Source: Capnocytophaga granulosa ATCC 51502 | GTDB lineage: Bacteria; Bacteroidota; Bacteroidia; Flavobacteriales; Flavobacteriaceae | Direction: 5' to 3' | NCBI RefSeq assembly: GCF_000411115.1 | Contig: NZ_KE150257.1 | Location: forward strand, 62,001-126,000 | Length of the DNA stretch: 64,000 bases | Shown: in pieces, positions 1-6,852 of the stretch | Layout of the letters: every line of letters starts with the position of its first letter | Numbering within the stretch: position 1 is the first letter of the stretch | The notes under the pieces: generated by a model | The model's database searches: none | The model's input: only the letters and a program-made list of their open reading frames with translations | What the model was told of the DNA's origin: nothing | Program-made: the position numbers and the translations under genes

Positions 1-349
1 CGAATACCTGTGCGGCGAGTTGCATGGTAAGGTGTTCGTTCGCTGGAGCAAACTCCCGATTTTTAGGCATGGGGGAGATAGGCTTTAGGATATAGCCCCC
101 TCTCTTGCCTGCTTGGCTTAGGCTTAGCCGATTTCCCTCCAAGACAAGGGAATACTTGTCTTGATAGCCAGAGAGGGACATGGCTTTTCTGTTTTCCCAA
201 AAGCGCTCTTGGGAGGTCTGCAAGGCAAAAGGCAACAAATGAGATACCTTGGCCTGTGCAAACAATCGCTGGAGTGCCTCAGGACTATAGGTATGGAAGC
301 CTTGTGTGAGCAGAGCAGGACATACGTTTATAGAGGGTAGCTTATTCAT
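1..349 (-). CDS. HipA-type Ser/Thr kinase, N-terminal part (cut by window edge)
   Basis: The visible 116 codons match the start of the HipA_C kinase region: an SLSGYQDK stretch near residue 58 (the SxxGxQxK motif), then GGYILKP and NEHLTMQLAA. HipA toxins are kinases that phosphorylate a translation-related target such as glutamyl-tRNA synthetase. Its ATG overlaps the last 8 bases of the upstream HipN-like gene, so the two are translationally coupled. The toxin is therefore split: the N-terminal subdomain that is fused in E. coli HipA is a separate protein here. The catalytic loop lies outside the window, so activity cannot be judged. Confidence 0.85.
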   Translation of the reverse strand, partial: MNKLPSINVCPALLTQGFHTYSPEALQRLFAQAKVSHLLPFALQTSQERFWENRKAMSLSGYQDKYSLVLEGNRLSLSQAGKRGGYILKPISPMPKNREFAPANEHLTMQLAAQVF

Positions 350-674
350 TTTCTTTGATTTCTGCAACGGTAATGGCGCCAATGGTATCATGCTTAGCTA
401 TACACAGAAGCAAGCCAAAGTCATCATCTTGGTCTAACCGAAAGGCACGGCAAAGCAGTGTCCTATTCTCCCCCTCAGGCAATAGGTTGAACAGCACAGG
501 AAACAGCCCCTCTGAAGTATAAGGCTCCGCCTGCTTAGGCATGGCAAGGCTGATGGGAGGTGCTTTAGTATCGGCCAGCCACAAGGGATCATAGACGAAA
601 CGGAAAGCCCCGTCGTCTCCCTGAGTTACTACCCCCGAAAGGGCACCTTTGTAAAGTACTTTTGCTTGCCGCAT
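342..674 (-). CDS. HipA N-terminal-domain protein (HipS-like)
   Basis: This 110-residue protein starts MRQAKVLYKG and contains GVVTQGDDGAFRFVYD, then LFPVLFNLLPEGENRTLLCRAFRL. This is the typical HipA N-terminal subdomain (couple_hipA family), including the FxxLLPEGxxR signature. In three-gene HipBST systems the equivalent small protein acts as the antitoxin of the separate kinase. The longer frame up to base 827 was rejected because its extra residues come from a 7-bp repeat tract; ATG at 674 matches the domain start. A -7 promoter motif lies at 797-804. No HipB-like helix-turn-helix gene is visible upstream. Confidence 0.8.
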   Translation of the reverse strand: MRQAKVLYKGALSGVVTQGDDGAFRFVYDPLWLADTKAPPISLAMPKQAEPYTSEGLFPVLFNLLPEGENRTLLCRAFRLDQDDDFGLLLCIAKHDTIGAITVAEIKENE

Positions 675-678
675 AATA

Positions 679-781
679 AGTGAATAGTGAACAGTGAACA
701 GTGAATAGTGAACAGCGAATAGTGAATAGTAACCTCTGACCTCTGACTTCTGACCTCTGACCACTGACTTCTGACCACTGG
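679..781. repeat. 7-bp-periodic tract in the hipS-hipA leader
   Basis: Fourteen or so consecutive degenerate heptamers: first AGTGAAC/AGTGAAT, then TCTGACC/TCTGACT/ACTGACT. The tract lies between the minus-strand promoter at 797-804 and the ATG at 674, so it would form most of the 5' untranslated region. Confidence 0.85.
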
Positions 782-796
782 TAACTAAAACAAATG

Positions 797-804
797 CAAA
801 GGTA
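797..804 (-). promoter_or_regulatory. -7 promoter element for the HipA-type operon
   Basis: TACCTTTG on the minus strand fits TAnnTTTG. It lies about 120 bases upstream of the ATG at 674. Confidence 0.55.
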
Positions 805-912
805 CGATATTTTAGAGGGAAAGTCAAGAAAAGTTTCTGATTTGTGGGTTGTGGGGGAGTGGGGATTAGCGGGCTTAAACTCTTTATTGCTCAGACTCCT
901 TTATTTCTTAAC

Positions 913-1143
913 TAACGTGAGTTCGACGTAAACAAAATTACATTTTTTCCCACGGATTCCTCGGATTTTCACAGAGAGAATAACACAACAACTAATTATA
1001 ACTCTTTAATTTCCACGGATAAATAAGGCCTTTGGCCTTATAAAAATCTGTGTAAATCGCAACAGCACAATTGCGCAAACATAGAAAATCTGTGAAATCC
1101 GTGAAAATCTGTGGGAGCTTTCGTTATATCGAACTCACATTAA
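913..1143 (+). mobile_element. MITE-like element, family 1, copy A
   Basis: A 231-bp non-coding element with inverted ends: it starts TAACGTGAGTTCGACGTA and ends TATCGAACTCACATTAA. The interior is built from short direct and inverted variants of CACGGATTTTCACAGA, plus a central palindrome AAGGCCTTTGGCCTT. It is nearly identical over much of its length to copy D (16026-16257) and is related to copies B, C and E. It contains no ORF, so it could only move with a transposase supplied from elsewhere. Confidence 0.75.
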
Positions 1144-1189
1144 CTAAAAAATTAACCGTGAATCATTAATCATTACCCGTTAAATTTTG

Positions 1190-1197
1190 TATATTTG
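1190..1197 (+). promoter_or_regulatory. -7 promoter element for the nitroreductase gene
   Basis: TATATTTG followed by C fits TAnnTTTG and lies 54 bases before the ATG at 1252. No convincing -33 element is visible. Confidence 0.5.
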
Positions 1198-1251
1198 CAC
1201 CCATAATTATTTGGCTGGCATTGATCATTGCTGGCATTAAACCTAATAATC

Positions 1252-1764
1252 ATGAATACTACTGCAACCTTAGTAAAACACATCATCAAAGCCCGCAAGA
1301 GTACTTTCCCTGCGGACTATACTGGGGAGCCTATACCTCAGGAGGTGATAGACGATATTCTGGACATCGCCACTTATGCCCCTAACCATAAGAAAACCAA
1401 GCCTTGGCGTCTGAAAGCCTTCCGTGGAGAGGAGAAAACTGCCCTAGGAGCCGAACTCCAACGCCTCTATAAGGGACATGTGCCCGCGGAGAAATTCTCT
1501 CAGGAGACTTACGATACCCTTGCCCAAAAGGTAGCCAAGACCGATACGATTATCTCCATCTCAGTGGAGTTCAGCGGTAAGGTACCCCAGTGGGAGGAAG
1601 TCGCTGCCGTGGCTATGGCTGTACAGAACATGTATCTGCTATGCACCGCCTATGAGCTAGGCTGCTACTGGGGTTCCCCTGCCTTTGGCCCTAAGCTCAA
1701 GGACTTCTTGCACCTTAGCGAAAACCAAGAGTGCTATGGAATCTTTTTTATAGGAAGCCTTTAA
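1252..1764 (+). CDS. Nitroreductase family protein (YdjA-like), C-terminus shortened
   Basis: A 170-residue FMN-dependent nitroreductase-like protein, probably cytosolic. The N-terminal helix KARKSTFPADYTGEPIP and the following TYAPNHKKTKPWRL, with the APxHxxxxPWR signature, are typical of the YdjA branch. A later AVAMAVQNMYLLCTAYELGCYW segment forms the FMN and dimer core. The protein ends at YGIFFIGSL, whereas YdjA-like proteins normally run about 20 residues further. The stop codon lies exactly where a 7-bp repeat tract begins, so the end was probably replaced by repeat sequence. ATG at 1252 is chosen over an upstream TTG because it starts at the usual family position. The substrate is unknown. 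Confidence 0.8.
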   Translation: MNTTATLVKHIIKARKSTFPADYTGEPIPQEVIDDILDIATYAPNHKKTKPWRLKAFRGEEKTALGAELQRLYKGHVPAEKFSQETYDTLAQKVAKTDTIISISVEFSGKVPQWEEVAAVAMAVQNMYLLCTAYELGCYWGSPAFGPKLKDFLHLSENQECYGIFFIGSL

Positions 1765-1837
1765 TTAATGACTAGTGACAAGTGACTAATGATTGGTAGT
1801 TAGTCACTTGTCACTAGTCACTTGTCATTAATCATTG
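1763..1837. repeat. Heptamer tract forming an inverted repeat before recN
   Basis: Ten heptamers of the types TGACTAG/TGACAAG and then TCACTTG/TCACTAG. The two halves are complementary, so RNA from either strand could form a long imperfect hairpin. It fills the whole space between the nitroreductase stop and the recN start. Confidence 0.85.
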
Positions 1838-1842
1838 AATTC

Positions 1843-3501
1843 GTGTTACAATCATTAGCTATTAAGAACTTTGCCCTTATTGAGGACATCAAGATTCATT
1901 TCTCTAAGGGCTTTACTATTATCACAGGGGAGACAGGCTCTGGGAAGTCTATCCTCTTGGATGCGCTTGCCTTGGTCTTAGGCCGTAGAGCAGACCTCAG
2001 TGCCTTGAGAAACAAGGAGGAAAAGTGTGTAGTGGAGGCCGAGTTTGCCATAGAGAACTATGCCTTGGCCGATTTTTTCAAGCAGCAGGAGCTGGACTAT
2101 GAACCGCTAACCATTATCCGCCGAGAGATTCTCCCTTCGGGTAAGTCCCGTGCCTTTGTCAATGATAGCCCTGTTACCTTGGACGTACTCTCTACGCTAG
2201 CCAAGGCGCTCATTGATATCCATTCCCAACATGATACCCAACAGCTCAGCGAGGAGGATTTCCAATTCTTCCTCATAGACGCCTTGGCCGAGAACACCCC
2301 ACTGCTGGAACAATACCAAGCCGCCCTAAAGGTGTATAAACAACAAGCCAAAAAGCTACAAGAGCTCAAGGACTTCCAGGAGAACACCCAGAAGGAGCAC
2401 GATTATAATACCTTTGTCTTGGGTGAGCTGCAAGAGATTGATTTAGAAGAAGGCATGCAAGAGGAGCTAGAGGCTTTCTATACCCAAGCCTCCAACAGTG
2501 AGACTATCAGGGACAACCTCACCGAGGCGGCCAATCTGCTGGCCGAGGAGGAGCAGGGCATCATGACCCAGATGCGTGATCTCTCCTCGCTCTTTTCTAC
2601 GCTGAGCAGCTATTCGCCCCAGTACAACGAACTCTATGAGCGTATTGATGCGGTGTATATAGAGCTGGACGACCTCTCCCGCGAGGTGTATGACCTAGCG
2701 GAGAATGTGGAGTTTGACCCCAAAAAGCTCGCTCGCGTACAGAAGAAGCTCCAAAAGCTCTACGACCTACAGAAAAAGCACAAAGTAACGACCGTATCGG
2801 AACTTATCGCCATAGAGGAAGCTCTTGAGGCGAAAGTCGCCCAAATGGAAAACATAGAGGGGGATATAGAAATAGCCCAAAAGGAAGTAGATAAAGCCCT
2901 CGAAGGCCTAAGTGCCCTTGCTCAGAAGCTCCATAAGGCACGTGAAAAGGTCTTGCCTACCCTTACCAAGAGCCTACAGGCCTCCCTTAAGGACTTGGGT
3001 ATGCCCAATGCTCAATTCCAAATCAGCCTGACCCCTACCGAGCAGTATTTAGCCAAGGGCAACGATAGTCTTTCCTTCCTCTTTTCAGCCAACAAAGGGG
3101 GCAACTTCGGGCTGCTTAAGAAAACCGCCTCTGGCGGAGAACTCTCTCGTATCATGCTCACCATCAAGCATCTGCTGGCTACCAAGATTGCCCTGCCTAC
3201 CATCATCTTTGACGAGATAGACACGGGAGTCTCCGGTGAGATAGCCCACAAAATGGGGGAAATCATGAAGCAGATGAGCCAGAGCCGACAGGTTTTTGCC
3301 ATCTCTCACCTCCCACAGGTAGCCAGCAAAGGCGATGTACATATCAAGATATACAAAACTGACATCGCAGGCCGCACCACTACCCAGTTCCAAGAGCTTA
3401 GCCCAGAGGAGCGCATAGAGGAAATCGCCCAGATGCTCGGAGGAAAGGATATTACCGAATCAGCAAGGGAACACGCCAAGCAACTTCTTTCAAAAAGTTA
3501 G
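1843..3501 (+). CDS. recN: DNA repair protein RecN
   Basis: A 552-residue SMC-like ATPase acting in recombinational repair of double-strand breaks. The Walker A motif GETGSGKS is at residues 29-36. A long charged coiled-coil region fills the middle. The C-terminal part has the ABC signature ASGGELSRIML, the Walker B segment IIFDEIDTGVSG, and SHLPQVAS. The GTG at 1843 starts V-LQSLAIKNFALIE, the usual RecN start; the TTG at 1822 would add only repeat-encoded residues. Length is normal. No separate promoter is visible, so it is probably read with the nitroreductase through the heptamer tract. Confidence 0.95.
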   Translation: MLQSLAIKNFALIEDIKIHFSKGFTIITGETGSGKSILLDALALVLGRRADLSALRNKEEKCVVEAEFAIENYALADFFKQQELDYEPLTIIRREILPSGKSRAFVNDSPVTLDVLSTLAKALIDIHSQHDTQQLSEEDFQFFLIDALAENTPLLEQYQAALKVYKQQAKKLQELKDFQENTQKEHDYNTFVLGELQEIDLEEGMQEELEAFYTQASNSETIRDNLTEAANLLAEEEQGIMTQMRDLSSLFSTLSSYSPQYNELYERIDAVYIELDDLSREVYDLAENVEFDPKKLARVQKKLQKLYDLQKKHKVTTVSELIAIEEALEAKVAQMENIEGDIEIAQKEVDKALEGLSALAQKLHKAREKVLPTLTKSLQASLKDLGMPNAQFQISLTPTEQYLAKGNDSLSFLFSANKGGNFGLLKKTASGGELSRIMLTIKHLLATKIALPTIIFDEIDTGVSGEIAHKMGEIMKQMSQSRQVFAISHLPQVASKGDVHIKIYKTDIAGRTTTQFQELSPEERIEEIAQMLGGKDITESAREHAKQLLSKS

Positions 3502-3507
3502 AAACTT

Positions 3508-4008
3508 ATGACTCACCTAACTATCCAAGGAAGGAGCCTTACTGCTATGGAATGGGGAAACAGAATATTAATACTCGCCCTAACTACTTTTTTTGTTAGT
3601 GGCGTAAGCCATAGCTTTCTAACAGACACTCTTGACCCAATAGGTTTTCTGTTACGTATTCTTCTGGTAGTAGCTACCACTTCGATAATCATTTATACAC
3701 TCATAATGATTTTCAAAGAGTACAAGTACACCTTATACACCCTCGTTATCCGTGGTGAGAGGCTAAAAATACATTATAAAGAACAGATTTTATATTCTTT
3801 GGAGAAAGATGTTATCAAAATGGCTTATTTTTTCAATCTCTCAGAGGAGAGATATAAAATGAGTAAGCCCTTCTTAGACTTATTCACAAAAGAGAAAGGT
3901 CGCATTCTACATCTGTGGATTGAATATAAGGATTATGAAGCCTTAAAAGCCTATTTTATAGAACAACATATCCCTGTAAAAGACGAAGTAATCTTTCTCA
4001 AAGACTAA
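3508..4008 (+). CDS. Hypothetical two-helix membrane protein
   Basis: I do not recognise the family of this 166-residue protein. It has two predicted membrane helices (about residues 17-36 and 46-67), then a soluble basic-acidic region with alternating beta-like segments. This resembles small membrane proteins with a C-terminal PH-like domain, but no diagnostic motif is visible. It starts 6 bases after the recN stop and is followed 26 bases later by the ABC-F gene, so it is probably co-transcribed with both. Confidence 0.7.
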   Translation: MTHLTIQGRSLTAMEWGNRILILALTTFFVSGVSHSFLTDTLDPIGFLLRILLVVATTSIIIYTLIMIFKEYKYTLYTLVIRGERLKIHYKEQILYSLEKDVIKMAYFFNLSEERYKMSKPFLDLFTKEKGRILHLWIEYKDYEALKAYFIEQHIPVKDEVIFLKD

Positions 4009-4034
4009 TAACAAACTCTTAAAATGCCCTCAAT

Positions 4035-5903
4035 TTGAATTATTTATCTGTAGAAAACATATCCAAAGCCTATGGGGAGCGGGTGCTCTTCGAAAATGTG
4101 TCTTTCGGTATCAACAAAGACCAAAAAATAGCCCTTATCGCTAAGAATGGAGCAGGGAAGAGTTCGCTGTTAAAAATCCTTATTGGAGAAGATACGCCCG
4201 ATACAGGGCAGGTAGTCTCTCGCAAGGGACTAAAAATAGCCTTTCTCTCTCAAGAGCCTGCACTGCCTGAGGATTTAAGTATAGAAGACTATATCTTCCA
4301 AGAGGAAAACCCTATTCTGAAGGTCATTCAGCAGTACGAACATGCCCTCGAACACCCCGAAGACGAAGCAGCCTACCAAAAGGCTTTTGAGGCTATGGAG
4401 CGGCATGAGGCTTGGGACTTCGAGACCCAATACAAGCAAATCCTCTTCCAGCTGAAACTCACTGACCTGCACTTGCCCATCAAGCACCTCTCAGGAGGTC
4501 AGCGCAAAAGATTGGCACTGGCCAATGTGCTCATCAGCAAGCCCGACCTTATCTTCCTTGACGAGCCTACCAACCATCTTGACCTTGAGATGATTGAGTG
4601 GTTGGAGAACTTCTTTGCCAAGGAGAAAATGACGCTCTTCATGGTTACCCACGACCGCTATTTCTTGGAGCGCGTCTGCAATGAGATTGTGGAACTGGAC
4701 GAGGGTACCCTTTATAGCTACAAAGGAAATTACAGCTATTTTTTAGAGAAAAAAGAACAACGCCTACAGCAGGAGCAAGCCTCTCAAGAAAAGGCAAAAA
4801 ACCTATATGTACGTGAGTTGGATTGGATACGTAGGCAGCCCAAGGCGCGTACTACCAAGAGCAAATCGCGTATTGACGACTTTGCGATCATCAAGGAGCA
4901 AGCCCAGAAGCGCCGCCGCGAGCATGTGGTAGAGCTGGAGATTGCCATGCAGCGCTTGGGAAGCAAGATTGTGGAGCTGCACAATGTGGTAAAGAAATTC
5001 CCTGAGAAAACGATCCTTGACCACTTCTCCTATGTATTCAAGCGGGGCGAGCGGGTAGGTATTGTAGGCAAGAATGGTACAGGCAAGAGTACCTTCCTAA
5101 ACCTGCTCACAGGCAAAATTGCCCCCGATGCAGGTAAAATCATCATAGGGGAGACGGTACAATTTGGCTACTACACCCAGCAGGGCATTGAGATCAACCC
5201 ACAGGAGAAGGTCATAGATGTGATCAAGAAATATGGCGAATATATTCCACTGCTCAAGGGGCGCACCCTCTCAGCGGCACAACTCTTGGAGCGTTTTCTC
5301 TTTGATCGCAAGAAGCAATACGACTATGTAGAAAAGCTCAGTGGGGGAGAGCGCAAGCGCCTATACCTATGTACGGTCCTAATTCAGAACCCTAACTTCC
5401 TCATTCTGGACGAGCCAACCAATGACCTTGACATCGTTACGCTCAATGTCTTGGAAGAATTCCTTTTGGACTATGAGGGCTGCTTGGTGATTGTCTCCCA
5501 CGACCGCTATTTCATGGATAAGATTGTGGATCACCTCTTTGTCTTCAAGGGCGGGGGAGAGGTACAGGACTTCCCTGGCAACTACTCCGACTACTTTGTC
5601 TATGAGCAATCTACCCCTAAGGAAACCGTCAAAACCGAGGAGAAAACCCCTGCCCAAAAGAACTCTTGGCGTGGTGCTAATAGTCCCCTTTCCCAAAGTG
5701 AGCAACGCGAATTAGCCCGTTTGGAGAAGGAAATTGCCCAGCTGGAAGCACAGAAACAAGCCATAGAAGCTCTCTTTACCGAAGCCACTCTCTCCACTGA
5801 GGAGCTACAAGAACAATCCCAAACCCTCAGCGAAGTGCTTGCCCTTCTGGAGGAGAAAGGCGACCGCTGGCTGGAACTCTCTATGAAAGATAGTGATCAG
5901 TAG
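4035..5903 (+). CDS. ABC-F family ATPase, Uup-like
   Basis: A 622-residue protein with two ABC ATPase domains and no membrane helices, the layout of ABC-F proteins that act on the ribosome. Domain 1 has Walker A AKNGAGKSS, signature LSGGQRKRL and Walker B IFLDEPTNHLDL. A charged linker follows near residue 245. Domain 2 has GKNGTGKST, LSGGERKRL and ILDEPTNDLD. A C-terminal coiled coil (about residues 550-615) is typical of Uup. The start is TTG at 4035, because no ATG or GTG is in frame before the conserved YLSVENISKAYGE start. The last codons lie inside a heptamer tract. Confidence 0.88.
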   Translation: MNYLSVENISKAYGERVLFENVSFGINKDQKIALIAKNGAGKSSLLKILIGEDTPDTGQVVSRKGLKIAFLSQEPALPEDLSIEDYIFQEENPILKVIQQYEHALEHPEDEAAYQKAFEAMERHEAWDFETQYKQILFQLKLTDLHLPIKHLSGGQRKRLALANVLISKPDLIFLDEPTNHLDLEMIEWLENFFAKEKMTLFMVTHDRYFLERVCNEIVELDEGTLYSYKGNYSYFLEKKEQRLQQEQASQEKAKNLYVRELDWIRRQPKARTTKSKSRIDDFAIIKEQAQKRRREHVVELEIAMQRLGSKIVELHNVVKKFPEKTILDHFSYVFKRGERVGIVGKNGTGKSTFLNLLTGKIAPDAGKIIIGETVQFGYYTQQGIEINPQEKVIDVIKKYGEYIPLLKGRTLSAAQLLERFLFDRKKQYDYVEKLSGGERKRLYLCTVLIQNPNFLILDEPTNDLDIVTLNVLEEFLLDYEGCLVIVSHDRYFMDKIVDHLFVFKGGGEVQDFPGNYSDYFVYEQSTPKETVKTEEKTPAQKNSWRGANSPLSQSEQRELARLEKEIAQLEAQKQAIEALFTEATLSTEELQEQSQTLSEVLALLEEKGDRWLELSMKDSDQ

Positions 5904-5940
5904 TCAGAAGACAGTGGTCAGAACTAACTACTGACTACTG
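5890..5940. repeat. Heptamer tract spanning two convergent stop codons
   Basis: AGTGATCAGTAGTCAG-type heptamers followed by ACTACTGACTACTG form an inverted pair between the Uup-like gene and the YiiX-like gene. The tract supplies the final codons and the stop of both genes and could act as a two-way terminator hairpin, though it lacks a T-run. Confidence 0.75.
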
Positions 5941-6591
5941 ATTATAGGTGTTTATCACAATCCTAAAATATTTAGGATCATAGAGGGTAGTCATGGAGTA
6001 GAAGGCGTCTTTACGTTGCTTTTTGTCTTGAGGGAAGGAGAGGTAATGTAGGTCGTTGTCCAATATCTGGTAAATCAGTTCGGTACAATAGAGCTCACTG
6101 GGGTCATCTATCACGCCACGATGGTCAAAGGGCACCCCTTGTTGTAGGTAATAGCGAGCGCGCTCCACTACCTTGAGGCCTTGTTCACGGGTCAGTCCTT
6201 GGGGGCGTACCACGAGTATCTTCTCAGGCATAGAGTATTGCAGAAAGGTAGAAAGGGGTTGCTGCTGCATGCCGTCCGTTTCGCTGACATCGGAGGAGAG
6301 GGAGTGAATAACCCACCACTTGCCCCCTTGACGGCAGAGAATCCCCGAATGGGTAACATCGAACCTACCATCATTAAGCCTTTGGGAGATCATATCGCTA
6401 AAGAAGCCATAACCCCTTCTAAGGATAATATCCCCTGGGCGAAGAGAATCCAGTTGGGTAGGGGAGAGGCGTATGCGGTCTTTGTTTTTAGCCACCTGCC
6501 GCTCTTCCTCTTGGGTATCTATATAGAAAAAGAGGTGAAACCCACCCCATAAGAGCAGCGGAAGAAGGAGCCAATAGGCCAATTTGCCCAT
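5935..6591 (-). CDS. YiiX-like permuted NlpC/P60 cysteine hydrolase
   Basis: A 218-residue protein with an N-terminal hydrophobic helix (about residues 5-20) that is a signal anchor or signal peptide, then a papain-like permuted fold of the YiiX/YebB (C92) type. The visible signature is LRPGDIILRRG, then FDVTHSGIL with the predicted catalytic His, and SELYCTELIYQ with the predicted catalytic Cys. Family members hydrolyse amide or ester bonds in cell-envelope substrates; the exact substrate is unknown. ATG at 6591 is preferred over 6729 because a -7 motif at 6651-6658 lies in between and the extra residues come from repeats. Confidence 0.75.
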   Translation of the reverse strand: MGKLAYWLLLPLLLWGGFHLFFYIDTQEEERQVAKNKDRIRLSPTQLDSLRPGDIILRRGYGFFSDMISQRLNDGRFDVTHSGILCRQGGKWWVIHSLSSDVSETDGMQQQPLSTFLQYSMPEKILVVRPQGLTREQGLKVVERARYYLQQGVPFDHRGVIDDPSELYCTELIYQILDNDLHYLSFPQDKKQRKDAFYSMTTLYDPKYFRIVINTYNQ

Positions 6592-6650
6592 GCGCCAATG
6601 TGTCAATTTATCTATGAGTCGATGTGCCAATATGTGATTTGTTTTGAGTG

Positions 6651-6658
6651 CAAAGATA
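6651..6658 (-). promoter_or_regulatory. -7 promoter element for the YiiX-like gene
   Basis: TATCTTTG on the minus strand, 59 bases before the ATG at 6591. It rules out the longer reading frame starting at 6729. Confidence 0.6.
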
Positions 6659-6665
6659 GGGAAAT

Positions 6666-6747
6666 AATGACAAATGACAAGTGACGAACGACAAGTGACA
6701 AACAGATATATCACAGTAGAATTTGTCACTAGTCACTTATTACTAAT
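6666..6747. repeat. Heptamer tract between divergent genes
   Basis: TGACAAA/TGACAAG/TGACGAA heptamers followed by GTCACTA/GTCACTT ones, again as complementary halves. It lies between the divergent promoters of the YiiX-like gene and the TonB-dependent receptor gene. Confidence 0.75.
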
Positions 6748-6816
6748 TTCATACATATAATTCCTTTTTGTGCAAATTTTTTTTGTATATTTTTCTTTTA
6801 TTCCAAAAAAATGTTG

Positions 6817-6824
6817 TACTTTTG
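6817..6824 (+). promoter_or_regulatory. -7 promoter element for the receptor-GH3 operon
   Basis: TACTTTTG, 28 bases before the ATG at 6853, in a T-rich stretch. No clear -33 element. Confidence 0.5.
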
Positions 6825-6852
6825 AGGTCAAATAAAATAAAATTTTTAATGT

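Noticed and set aside
675..827. Longer N-terminus for the HipA N-terminal-domain protein
   Set aside because: The extra residues are translated from the heptamer tract and the promoter motif at 797-804 lies inside it.
6592..6729. N-terminal extension of the YiiX-like protein
   Set aside because: It covers the -7 promoter element and heptamer repeats.
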